From: Chryseobacterium geocarposphaerae
GTDB taxonomy: Bacteria; Bacteroidota; Bacteroidia; Flavobacteriales; Weeksellaceae
NCBI RefSeq assembly: GCF_002797535.1
Contig: NZ_PGFD01000002.1
Span: 434,001 to 498,000 of the forward strand
Length of the DNA: 64,000 bases
Direction: 5' to 3'
The first letter of the stretch is position 1; the number at the start of each line of letters is the position of its first letter. Below the pieces are notes generated by a model. That model had not been told where the DNA came from. It made no database searches and saw nothing but the letters and a program-made list of their open reading frames with translations. Shown one piece after another: positions 9,494-17,451 of the stretch. Position numbers and translations under genes: made by a program.

Positions 9494-10855
9494 TTAATAA
9501 TGACATTTACCACACTCAAGACCTCCAATTGCATCTACAGTAATCTTACCACCGTCTTTAGGGTATTGTTTTTTCAATTTGTCATGTAGATTTTTGAAGT
9601 ATTCTTTATTATAACCGTTGTTCATATCAACCTCAGTAGTTCTGTGACACTCGATACACCATCCCATAGTGAAATCGTTAGCCATCTGAACAACATTCAT
9701 TGTATCAATCTTACCGTGACAAGCTTTACAAACAACATCAATTTTGTTCGTAGGATTCTTTTTGTTGAAAGAATTGATAATCGCTTGTTCACCTGCTACT
9801 ACGTGCTGAGAGTGGTTGAAGTAAACAAAGTCTGGCATGTTGTGGATTCTTGTCCATTCAACCGGCTGAGTTTTCCCTGTATATTGTTGTTTTACCGGAT
9901 CCCAACCTGTTGCAGCATAAATTTTCTGGATTTCTCCGTCATAGAACGCTTTATCTTTTCCAGGCTCCATATAATGTTCCGCGTTGTATTCACCAATTGC
10001 TTTGTGGCAGTTCATACAAACGTTCATAGAAGGAATCTCAGATACTTTACCATATTTAGCACTTGAGTGACAAAGCTGACAGTCGATTTTCTGTTCTCCT
10101 GCGTGAATTTTGTGAGAGAAGTAAATTGGTTGTTCTGGCTTATATCCTTTATAAACCCCAATCCACATAATCCAGTTCCAAACACCATAAGTAGCCAATA
10201 AAGCAAGGATCGCGATCAACCCCTTACCTACATAATGGTATTTTTTATAAACTTCGCTGAAAGATTTTACTCTTGTTTCGTTTAGCCCTGCCAAGTCTTC
10301 AGACTGACCTAGTTTCACAAGCTGTCTTAGTTTTACTAAAATCCAAACTAATAAAGCTGCTATTGCTAAAAGGGAAATGATTACAACGTTTGTTGTTGTA
10401 TTGCTCGCAGGAGCTGCTGTTGCTTCCGCACCTTGTGTTGCTGTTTTTTTATCAGCTGCAGGCTCCGGAGCCGGAGGATTAGTTGTGTATGCTAAGATGT
10501 CATCAATATCCTTATCAGAAAGATTTGGAAAGAGCTGCATCTCAGTCTTATTAAATTTTTCAAAAATCTCATTGGCGTATTTATCGCCAGATTCTCTGAC
10601 TTCCTTGTTGTTTTTGATCCACTTGTGAAGCCACTCTGTATCTTTGCCGCCTTCCGTCTTAACTCGTTCTACCACTCCTTTCAAAGGTGGACCTACAACT
10701 TGTTTGTCTAGCGCGTGACATGCAGTACAATTCGCTTTGAAAAGTTTCTCTCCGTTTTTAGGATCGCCGTCTTGCCCGTAAATTGAAGCACTGGTTGATA
10801 ACAATAAGCCTATTGCAACCAACGTTTGTTTATAATGCTTTCTCCAACTAATCAT
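9494..10855 (-). CDS. actA: Alternative complex III subunit ActA (multihaem cytochrome c)
   Basis: First gene of the operon, 453 residues. A signal peptide is followed by a monohaem cytochrome c domain (CTACHA near residue 40, possible Met ligand in the TEMQLFP region), a Pro/Ala/Thr linker, one clear transmembrane helix near residues 155-175 and a second near 210-235. A C-terminal region then carries five more CxxCH sites (CQLCHS, CMNCHK, CKACHG, CIECHR, and CGKCHY at the extreme C-terminus). That makes six haem sites, one more than the pentahaem form I recall as the reference ActA. The extra one is the N-terminal domain. Confidence 0.94.
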   Translation of the reverse strand: MISWRKHYKQTLVAIGLLLSTSASIYGQDGDPKNGEKLFKANCTACHALDKQVVGPPLKGVVERVKTEGGKDTEWLHKWIKNNKEVRESGDKYANEIFEKFNKTEMQLFPNLSDKDIDDILAYTTNPPAPEPAADKKTATQGAEATAAPASNTTTNVVIISLLAIAALLVWILVKLRQLVKLGQSEDLAGLNETRVKSFSEVYKKYHYVGKGLIAILALLATYGVWNWIMWIGVYKGYKPEQPIYFSHKIHAGEQKIDCQLCHSSAKYGKVSEIPSMNVCMNCHKAIGEYNAEHYMEPGKDKAFYDGEIQKIYAATGWDPVKQQYTGKTQPVEWTRIHNMPDFVYFNHSQHVVAGEQAIINSFNKKNPTNKIDVVCKACHGKIDTMNVVQMANDFTMGWCIECHRTTEVDMNNGYNKEYFKNLHDKLKKQYPKDGGKITVDAIGGLECGKCHY

Positions 10856-10902
10856 TTAAATTATCTTATGTTAGTAAAATATTGAACATTCAATCAATTC
10901 CG

Positions 10903-10910
10903 CAAAAATA
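10903..10910 (-). promoter_or_regulatory. Possible -7 element for the act operon
   Basis: TATTTTTG on the minus strand, matching the Bacteroidetes TAnnTTTG -7 box, 48 bp upstream of the actA ATG. I see no matching TTG 19 bp further upstream, so support is partial. Confidence 0.3.
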
Positions 10911-10993
10911 ATATATTTAACAGAAATTTAACGGCATATAGAAAGGGGAAAATATCATTTCAGTTTAATTTGTATTGATTCTAAATAACTCAG

Positions 10994-11024
10994 TTTGGTA
11001 TAATTTTTTATTTGTATAAATTTG
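10994..11024 (+). promoter_or_regulatory. Bacteroidetes-type promoter for the SPOR-domain gene
   Basis: TTTG at 10994-10997, a 19-bp spacer, then TAAATTTG at 11017-11024. Both boxes and the spacing match the Bacteroidetes primary sigma factor consensus. Transcription should start near 11030, giving a leader of only about ten bases before the ATG at 11041. Confidence 0.7.
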
Positions 11025-11040
11025 CTGAAACAACTTTTAA

Positions 11041-11577
11041 ATGAAAAATTTGATCAAATTATTTTCGATATTATCCCTGCTTAGTTTTTATAATATTGAT
11101 GCACAACAGGTTGTAAAAAAAGATACTTTATCCGGTACAGAGCTTATTATGAGTATGGATCCCAGAGTGAATGATGCATTGACGAACCTGGAAGATAAAT
11201 GTTCTAAGGTTTCTTACGGTAAATCTTCTAACGTTATAGATGATGATACCCCATCAAGACCAACAAAAATTCTGGTTCCCAACAGGGAACTTACGAATGC
11301 TGAAATCTGCAGAAAGAACCCTAGAATTTTAGGGTACAAAATACAAATCACTACCGTAAAAAGTAATGATGAAGCCAACGAAATCAAAACTTATTTCAGA
11401 AAGAGATTTCCGAATTTAAAAGTGGAAACAGACGCTTCTTTACGACCTAATTATAAAATTTTAGCCGGAAGTTATTTCAGTAAGCAAAGTGCCGCTTCCG
11501 ATCTTTCTAAAATAAAAGAATATTTCAAATCTGCCGTTGCTGTACAATACAGAATTTTCTGTGCAGAAGCTAAATAA
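11041..11577 (+). CDS. Exported SPOR-domain protein
   Basis: 178-residue exported protein. The signal peptide ends near NIDAQQ (residue 20). The C-terminal 75 residues (GYKIQITTVKSNDEANEI, then FPNLKVETDASLRPNYKILAGSY and a final SAAVQYR-like strand) have the beta-alpha-beta pattern of SPOR domains, which bind denuded peptidoglycan glycans at division sites or elsewhere. The middle 70 residues are unstructured and include a Cys pair (ISOLATED Cys in DKCSK and EICRK). It is monocistronic, with a good promoter upstream and a terminator downstream. The cell-wall role follows from the domain; the specific function is unknown. Confidence 0.88.
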   Translation: MKNLIKLFSILSLLSFYNIDAQQVVKKDTLSGTELIMSMDPRVNDALTNLEDKCSKVSYGKSSNVIDDDTPSRPTKILVPNRELTNAEICRKNPRILGYKIQITTVKSNDEANEIKTYFRKRFPNLKVETDASLRPNYKILAGSYFSKQSAASDLSKIKEYFKSAVAVQYRIFCAEAK

Positions 11578-11596
11578 TTAAGTACATGAAAACATA

Positions 11597-11625
11597 AAAG
11601 CTGAGAAATTTCTCAGCTTTTTTTT
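11597..11625. terminator. Bidirectional terminator between convergent genes
   Basis: Perfect palindrome AGCTGAGAAA / TTTCTCAGCT at 11599-11618, with an A-run before it and eight Ts after. It serves the SPOR gene and the convergent membrane-protein gene. Confidence 0.88.
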
Positions 11626-12898
11626 ATTGATAAAATTGATTCAGAAAGTCAAAAAATTCTTCCATTCTTAAATAGTTATTATACCCGAGATAAACCAGCA
11701 GTACGCTCATAATTGCCGTAAGCAATGACATCATTTTCGGAGAGGATTTGTAGGCGTAGAAAAGCCATCCCAGCAACAAAACATACACAAAAACAAAATG
11801 ACCTCCATAGATATAGGAAGTATGGAGTCCAAATCTCATAAAGCAGTGTATGATAATATCTATAACAAAAGAAATTACAATAATCTGAACAAATTTATTT
11901 TTAAAATTTTTACAATAACTCCACACCAGAAGTCCCAAAACAGTAAAGACAAATAAATAGGATATCGGGGATGAATACACATCCATAAACAAGCCTTTAT
12001 AATGAAAACCTTTCATATTATGCTTATCTCTGATGATAAAGCCCGGAAAAAGCATATTACCCCCAAAAAAGAAAGAAACGATCATATCCCAAACTGAAGC
12101 AGGCTCAGCATTCGAAAACTTCTCATACTGACTGCTGGTTTTGGAAAAAATATTTTCATATTTAAATTCAATTCTGTTTAGATAAAGCAAAACAAAACAA
12201 ATCACTGTTACCAAGCCTCTTATAAAAGCATCAAGAAGTTTTTTCCAGCTTTTAAACAAATTCTTTTCAAAAAATACAGGAATAAAAACCTTTACCAGAT
12301 TCGTGATGGTAAGCCCTCCAATAGTAACACCAGCCGCAACCAATGCCAGTGGAGAGATTTTTCTCTCATTTTTAAGCCTTGTCGCTGCATAATAATTGAA
12401 AAGCACTAATAAAAACAGTGTATAGGTAAAGTTTTCAGGAGTAAAAGAGAGCAGAATAGCTGTAGAAAATACAGAAAAGAAAGCAACCAGTAAAAGGTTG
12501 ATCAATAATGGAAGCTGGATAATATTTTTTAAATATTTAAAAATCTGTACAATGCTCAAGCTCACCATCAGATTGCTCATCCAGGCTAAAACCAATCTGA
12601 AAGTGTCATCTTTCTTTCCATCCGAAAAAAGAAAAGCAAGTTCACGCAGCCAATTAAAAAAATAATAGGACAATGGGTGACGTTCAAAGCTTCCCCCTGT
12701 CATCACGATAGACCGATTGTCAAAACTAAAATAGGCATCCCAGGGAATTCTGTCATCAAAAATAATGGTATAATTCAACGCTATATAAGATCCTAAAATC
12801 CCATAAACACACAGAAAGAAAAGGAAAATACCCAGTTCTGTAAAAGTGGAAGGAAAAACTATTTTAAAAAAACTATAAAGTTTTGATTGTATGGACAC
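11624..12898 (-). CDS. Polytopic membrane protein, possibly glycosyltransferase-like
   Basis: Unknown membrane protein of about 424 residues with ten or so hydrophobic helices. An early loop after the first helix carries DDRIPWDAYFSFD and SFERHPLSYYFFNW. An acidic first loop followed by RHP recalls GT-C-fold glycosyltransferases or polysaccharide-polymerase-like proteins, but that is weak inference. The start is a judgement: no ATG exists near the N-terminus. I prefer GTG at 12898 because a TAnnTTTG -7 box lies at 12913-12920, inside the longer frame that could start at TTG 12931. It converges on the SPOR gene. Confidence 0.72.
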   Translation of the reverse strand: MSIQSKLYSFFKIVFPSTFTELGIFLFFLCVYGILGSYIALNYTIIFDDRIPWDAYFSFDNRSIVMTGGSFERHPLSYYFFNWLRELAFLFSDGKKDDTFRLVLAWMSNLMVSLSIVQIFKYLKNIIQLPLLINLLLVAFFSVFSTAILLSFTPENFTYTLFLLVLFNYYAATRLKNERKISPLALVAAGVTIGGLTITNLVKVFIPVFFEKNLFKSWKKLLDAFIRGLVTVICFVLLYLNRIEFKYENIFSKTSSQYEKFSNAEPASVWDMIVSFFFGGNMLFPGFIIRDKHNMKGFHYKGLFMDVYSSPISYLFVFTVLGLLVWSYCKNFKNKFVQIIVISFVIDIIIHCFMRFGLHTSYIYGGHFVFVYVLLLGWLFYAYKSSPKMMSLLTAIMSVLLVYLGYNNYLRMEEFFDFLNQFYQ

Positions 12899-12912
12899 TG
12901 TTAAAATTTTTG

Positions 12913-12920
12913 CAAAAATA
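12913..12920 (-). promoter_or_regulatory. Possible -7 element deciding the start of the membrane-protein gene
   Basis: TATTTTTG on the minus strand, 14 bases before GTG 12898. If active, translation cannot begin at the upstream TTG 12931. No convincing TTG -33 box was found. Confidence 0.3.
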
Positions 12921-12997
12921 AAAAAACACAATCTGAATTGGCTAACTATTTTTACATTCTCATCAATTTAAACAATGTAAGCTTATAATCTGAGTCA

Positions 12998-14536
12998 TTA
13001 AGAACTGCAGGACAACATAGAACAACCCGACACATCATCATATTTTGTTGGTCTTTTCGCTGAAAATTCGGGGAATTTTTCCTCATAAGGATTTTCCAAT
13101 GCTATGATTAATTTTTCAAGCAAAGCAGTTTCTCCTTTTTCAATTTCTTCAATACATTCGTAAAGAAGGTAATTTCTCAACGTGAATTTAGGATTGCTTT
13201 TTCGCATTAATGCTAAAGACTCATCTCTTGAAATTTTGTTTTTTTGAATTCTCAATTCATATTGGCTGATGAAATTTTTAATTTTTGAAAAAGCTTTATC
13301 GTCCAATACAGTATATGAAATTCTTTCAAATTCATCTTTCAGGTCGTAATGTCCTACCTTTTCCAAGAGATTGAAGAAAAGTGTATAATCAAGCTGAAAT
13401 TCCTGCATCAAGCCCTGCCAATTGATAAGAAACTCTTCATCACTTTCCCATAATTCATCAAATCCAAATTTATTACACAACATCTTGTCGTGTCTCTTCC
13501 AAAAGTAATCTCCGAATTTATTCAGGGTACCTTCTAAAAACTTTTCATCTTTTATAGTGGGATGGAGCGCATTGGCCAGCTGCCAAAGATTCCATTGAGC
13601 AATCTGCCCTTGTTTTCCAAATGCATATCTTCTTCCCGGAAGATCAGTGGTGTTGGAAGTGAAATTCAGATCATATTCATCCATCATTGAAAACGGGCCA
13701 TAGTCTATCGTAAGCCCAAGAATTGACATATTATCCGTATTCATTACTCCATGTACGAAACCAACTCTAAACCATTCTACCATAAGGTCTGCGGTTCTTT
13801 CCGCTACATTCTCAAAAAAGTCCTTATACTTTTGGTTTCCTTCAGACTGAATTTCAGGAAAATAATTTTTTATGGTAAAATCCAGAAGCTCCTGCAATGT
13901 TTTATATTCCTGCTGAGCAGATAATAATTCAAAATGCCCAAACCTTAAAAAACTTTCTGCGGTTCTTATAACTACCGCTCCTTTTTCTTCTTGAGGATTT
14001 CCACTATATAAGATATCTCTTACCACATTTTCCCCTGTAAGGCTCAAACTTAGCGCTCTTGTTGTAGGAACACCCAAATGATACATTGCTTCACTCATCA
14101 GATATTCACGAACAGAGGATCTGAGTACTGCTCTTCCGTCTGCATGTCTGGAATAAGGTGTTGCACCGGCACCTTTCCATTGTATTTCAGTTTTTTTTCC
14201 GGACGGACTTTCAATTTCTCCCGCATAAATTGCTCTGCCATCTCCCAGCTGTCCTGCCCAGTTTCCAAACTGGTGTCCAGCATAAGCCGTTGAGTAGGGT
14301 TTAATATTATCTGGTAAATGATTTCCCACCAAAAAGCCGAGATCTTTTTCCTCGTATCTTCCCAATCCTATTTCTTCAGATAGTTTTTCATTAAAAATAA
14401 TAAGTTTAGGATTTTTAAATTCTACAGGCACAACTGTTGAGAACAACACTTTAGGTGTCATTCTCTGCATCGGATTTCCTGAAAAATCTCCTGGAAAAAT
14501 CTCTGTAAACGGCTGTTTTATATTGGTAAGATTCAT
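12998..14536 (-). CDS. selO: Protein adenylyltransferase SelO (YdiU/UPF0061)
   Basis: Pseudokinase-fold enzyme that transfers AMP from ATP to protein Ser/Thr/Tyr; family members act in redox stress. The sequence has the conserved YAGHQFGNWAGQLGDGRAI segment, KGAGATPYSRHADGRAVLRS with the inverted nucleotide-binding residues, the metal-binding stretch NTDNMSILG and DYGPF. The 512 residues end in GCSMLSCSS, where some homologues carry selenocysteine before a C-terminal xxS. Here a plain Cys is encoded, as usual in bacteria. It is monocistronic. Start ATG 14536 places the first motif at the family's usual distance. Confidence 0.95.
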   Translation of the reverse strand: MNLTNIKQPFTEIFPGDFSGNPMQRMTPKVLFSTVVPVEFKNPKLIIFNEKLSEEIGLGRYEEKDLGFLVGNHLPDNIKPYSTAYAGHQFGNWAGQLGDGRAIYAGEIESPSGKKTEIQWKGAGATPYSRHADGRAVLRSSVREYLMSEAMYHLGVPTTRALSLSLTGENVVRDILYSGNPQEEKGAVVIRTAESFLRFGHFELLSAQQEYKTLQELLDFTIKNYFPEIQSEGNQKYKDFFENVAERTADLMVEWFRVGFVHGVMNTDNMSILGLTIDYGPFSMMDEYDLNFTSNTTDLPGRRYAFGKQGQIAQWNLWQLANALHPTIKDEKFLEGTLNKFGDYFWKRHDKMLCNKFGFDELWESDEEFLINWQGLMQEFQLDYTLFFNLLEKVGHYDLKDEFERISYTVLDDKAFSKIKNFISQYELRIQKNKISRDESLALMRKSNPKFTLRNYLLYECIEEIEKGETALLEKLIIALENPYEEKFPEFSAKRPTKYDDVSGCSMLSCSS

Positions 14537-14540
14537 ACAT

Positions 14541-14548
14541 CAAAGGTA
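14541..14548 (-). promoter_or_regulatory. Possible -7 element for selO
   Basis: TACCTTTG on the minus strand, matching TAnnTTTG, four bases upstream of the selO ATG. It implies a nearly or fully leaderless message. No -33 box was found at the expected spacing. Confidence 0.3.
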
Positions 14549-14561
14549 TTAATTTGATTAC

Positions 14562-14590
14562 AAAAAAGCCTCCCATTTCCGGAAGGCTTT
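14562..14590 (-). terminator. Terminator after the ricT-gldH-PBP1A unit
   Basis: On the minus strand AAAGCCTTCC pairs with GGGAGGCTTT (one G-T wobble) around a short loop and is followed by a T-run. It lies 12 bp past the PBP1A stop. Confidence 0.8.
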
Positions 14591-14601
14591 ATCTAAATTA
14601 T

Positions 14602-16983
14602 CTATTTATTATTAAAATCAATTTCTTCTCCTTTATTGAGATTTTCATTTACATTCTCATCTTTCTTTTCAGGATTCTTTTTCGGAGAAGGTTCCGCAGG
14701 TCTCGGATTTTTGATTTCATCCAGGGTTTGCAGTCCGCCGTCATCACCGTACCCACTTCCTAATCCTTTAAGGTTAGAACATCCGTCTTTCCATTCTGAA
14801 GGTTTTACAAATTTATCCTGAGGAGAAATTCCTAAACTTTTATCCGCCCATACTTTCTTCATATAGATCGCCCAAATAGGGAGTGCCATTTTTGCTCCCT
14901 GCCCTTCTCCCGTTCCGAAGAAGTGAGTTGCTCTGTCTTCCCATCCTACCCAAGCTCCTGTTGCCAGTTTCGGAGTGATCCCCATAAACCAACCATCGGA
15001 GTTATTCTGGGTTGTCCCTGTTTTTCCCGCAATTTCAACATCTTTCGAAATCCCTTTTCTTCCTAGTTCTCCAGAAGCGGTACCATACTGCGCAACCCCT
15101 TTCATCAATTCGATCATTGTATAGGCATATAAAGGATTCATTACTTCTTTTGGCTCTACATTTACTTCTTTGATTACTCTACCGTTTGCATCTTCTATTC
15201 TCCAGATCATTTCCGGTTTGTTGTAATTTCCGTAATTCGCGAAAGTACTGTATGCTCCTACCATTTCGTAAATGGTAATATCCGAAGCTCCTAATGCCAT
15301 TGGTAAGCTGGTTGAGATTTCTTCAGTAACCCCTAAATCTCTTGCCGTTTGTATTACACTTTGTGTCCCTGTCATTTCAGCCAAACGTAGTGCAACCGGG
15401 TTTTGAGAATGCGCCAAAGCATCTTTCAAGGTAAGCATCCCTCCTCTTCCCGGAACGTGATAGCTTCCTTTGTTGAAACTTGCATTAGAGATCGTAGAAC
15501 ATGGTGTTAAGCCTAATTTCATGATTGCAGTTGCATATACGAAAGGCTTAAATGTAGACCCAACCTGTCTTTTCCCTTGTTTAATATGGTCATACTGGAA
15601 ATGTTGCCAATCAATACCTCCTACCCATGCTTTAATTTCTCCGGTTCCAGGAACCACAGACATCAAACCTGCCTGAGCAATCTGTTTGTGCCATTTGATA
15701 GAATCCCAAGGAGACATTTCCACTTCTTCTTCTCCAGCCCAGGTAAAACGGGATGTTTTAACAGGTTTTTTAAATTCTGCTATAATGGCCTCATCTGAAA
15801 GACCATCTGCTTTCAGCAGTTTATATCTTCCCGTTCTTTTCATCGCCTGAACCATCAAATCATTAATCTGCGTACTATTAAGATAATAGAAAGGCCTGTC
15901 TTTTCTTCCTCTTTGTTCAGCATCAAATCTCTTCTGAAGATCCGTTAAGTGTTCTTTAATTGATTCTTCCGCATATTTCTGCATCTTAGAATCAAGCGTC
16001 ACATATATTTTAAGACCATCTCTGTAAAGATTTAACTTTTTGCCGGTCTCTTTTTCATAATCGTCAAGATACTGATTGATCTCTTTTCTAAGATAATGTT
16101 TGTAGTAGGCAGAATATCCTTCTGTAATATCTTTGATAGGATGGAAATCTACGGTAATAGGAGTCTCTATCGCTTTATCATAAGTTTCTTTATCAATATA
16201 ACCTGTTTCCAGCATCTGAGAAAGTACTACATCTCTTCTTCTCTTTGCTCTTTCAGGATTTTTCATTGGGTTATTTGCTTTTGGTGCTTCTAGCATTGCA
16301 ACAAAAACAGCAGCTTCCGGAAGTGTAAGTTCAGAAGTTTTTTTATTAAAATAAACTTTTGAAGCCATTTCAATTCCATTGGCATTATATAAAAAGTCAA
16401 ACTTATTGAAATACAGCGTTACAATCTCTTCTTTAGTATATCTTTTCTCCAAACTTACTGCAACTACCCATTCTTTCAGCTTTTGAACAGCTCTTAGTAT
16501 AGGATTTCTAGAAGGTTCTTTTGTAAATAGAAGTTTGGCCAACTGTTGAGTAATTGTAGAACCTCCACCTCTGTCACCACCATATCTTATAGCTCTTAAA
16601 ATAGATTTTAAATCAATTCCGGAGTGTTCTTTAAAACGCTCATCCTCTTTTGCCTGTAATGCATACACCAAAAACGGAGGGAGATCCTTATAAAAAACCG
16701 GCTGTGTTTTTTCTTTTTCAAATTTACCTAAAACAACTCCGTCTGAAGAAATAATTTCAGATGCTACATATATGTTAGGATTTTCAAGTTCCTTTACATC
16801 CGGCATTTCTCCCAAAAACCCTTGAGATACAGCAAAGAAAAGTCCTGAAATTCCTAAAACAACGACAACTAATCCTATCCAGATTACTTTCACCCACTTT
16901 TTCCAAGTAGTGTCTTTCTTTTTTTTAGGTGGAAGAGGAAATGTTTTTCCTTTACTTCCATTGTTTTGTTTATTTTCTTCCAT
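14602..16983 (-). CDS. Bifunctional penicillin-binding protein 1A (GT51 plus transpeptidase)
   Basis: Class A penicillin-binding protein that polymerises and crosslinks peptidoglycan in the periplasm. Residues about 26-52 are the cytoplasm-proximal Lys patch and a single membrane anchor. The GT51 glycosyltransferase follows with KEDERFKEHSG (catalytic Glu near residue 113) and GGGSTITQQLAKLL. The transpeptidase domain has GSTFK (active Ser about 476), SQNP and KTGTT. The acidic Asn/Glu/Lys tail is low complexity. The gene follows gldH by 6 bp and is the last of a three-gene run; 793 residues is normal for the family in this phylum. Confidence 0.95.
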   Translation of the reverse strand: MEENKQNNGSKGKTFPLPPKKKKDTTWKKWVKVIWIGLVVVVLGISGLFFAVSQGFLGEMPDVKELENPNIYVASEIISSDGVVLGKFEKEKTQPVFYKDLPPFLVYALQAKEDERFKEHSGIDLKSILRAIRYGGDRGGGSTITQQLAKLLFTKEPSRNPILRAVQKLKEWVVAVSLEKRYTKEEIVTLYFNKFDFLYNANGIEMASKVYFNKKTSELTLPEAAVFVAMLEAPKANNPMKNPERAKRRRDVVLSQMLETGYIDKETYDKAIETPITVDFHPIKDITEGYSAYYKHYLRKEINQYLDDYEKETGKKLNLYRDGLKIYVTLDSKMQKYAEESIKEHLTDLQKRFDAEQRGRKDRPFYYLNSTQINDLMVQAMKRTGRYKLLKADGLSDEAIIAEFKKPVKTSRFTWAGEEEVEMSPWDSIKWHKQIAQAGLMSVVPGTGEIKAWVGGIDWQHFQYDHIKQGKRQVGSTFKPFVYATAIMKLGLTPCSTISNASFNKGSYHVPGRGGMLTLKDALAHSQNPVALRLAEMTGTQSVIQTARDLGVTEEISTSLPMALGASDITIYEMVGAYSTFANYGNYNKPEMIWRIEDANGRVIKEVNVEPKEVMNPLYAYTMIELMKGVAQYGTASGELGRKGISKDVEIAGKTGTTQNNSDGWFMGITPKLATGAWVGWEDRATHFFGTGEGQGAKMALPIWAIYMKKVWADKSLGISPQDKFVKPSEWKDGCSNLKGLGSGYGDDGGLQTLDEIKNPRPAEPSPKKNPEKKDENVNENLNKGEEIDFNNK

Positions 16984-16989
16984 GTATGA

Positions 16990-17451
16990 TTACGGTTTAG
17001 CCGTTTCTATTTTCACTCCAAGATCCTCTATTCCAGGGAGATTATCATTTCTCATAGCCTGAATTACTCCAATTTCATATTTCCCTTTTTCCGGAAACTT
17101 ATAGTTCAGTTTATATTGGAAAAAGATTTCCTTCGTATCACCAAAACCTGTACCAAGCCATTCTCCATTGGGTTTGGCCAGTACATAATTCAACGTATCC
17201 ACGTCTTTTTTCTTGTTTTGAAGGTTGGTAAAATTCACAATAAATCTGATATTACTGTATGGATACTCATTATTATTCCTTACCACAAAAATAATATTTT
17301 TAGGATTTTGCGGATCTGAAATTTCCAGATTAAATTTCTGCTCCTGCTTTTTACCCCATTTATTATTAACAGAATTCATGATAACATCTTCTCCCGAAGA
17401 ATTACAACTAAACAGAAAAATAAAAGCTAATAATCCTAAAATTTTACGCAT
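16990..17451 (-). CDS. gldH: Gliding-motility lipoprotein GldH
   Basis: Lipoprotein of the Gld set linked to gliding and type IX secretion in Bacteroidetes. The mature start is at lipobox FLFSCN, about residue 16. Conserved GldH features visible are NKWGKKQEQKFNLEI-like early text, the RNNNEYPYSNIRF strand and the GIEDLGVKIE end. I chose ATG 17451, which yields a proper signal peptide; the longer frame from 17520 would prepend Arg/Lys-rich residues encoded inside ricT. The start codon lies within the last codons of ricT (8-bp overlap), so translation is probably coupled. GldH alone does not prove gliding. Confidence 0.9.
   Translation of the reverse strand: MRKILGLLAFIFLFSCNSSGEDVIMNSVNNKWGKKQEQKFNLEISDPQNPKNIIFVVRNNNEYPYSNIRFIVNFTNLQNKKKDVDTLNYVLAKPNGEWLGTGFGDTKEIFFQYKLNYKFPEKGKYEIGVIQAMRNDNLPGIEDLGVKIETAKP

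Noticed and set aside
9644..10066. 140-residue plus-strand frame
   Set aside because: Antisense to actA, whose haem motifs prove the real coding frame.
2456..10855. Novel respiratory complex
   Set aside because: All six genes match alternative complex III, a described system; only the additional haem of ActA is notable.
12998..14536. SelO as a selenoprotein
   Set aside because: The C-terminal motif uses Cys codons and no in-frame TGA precedes the stop in that region.
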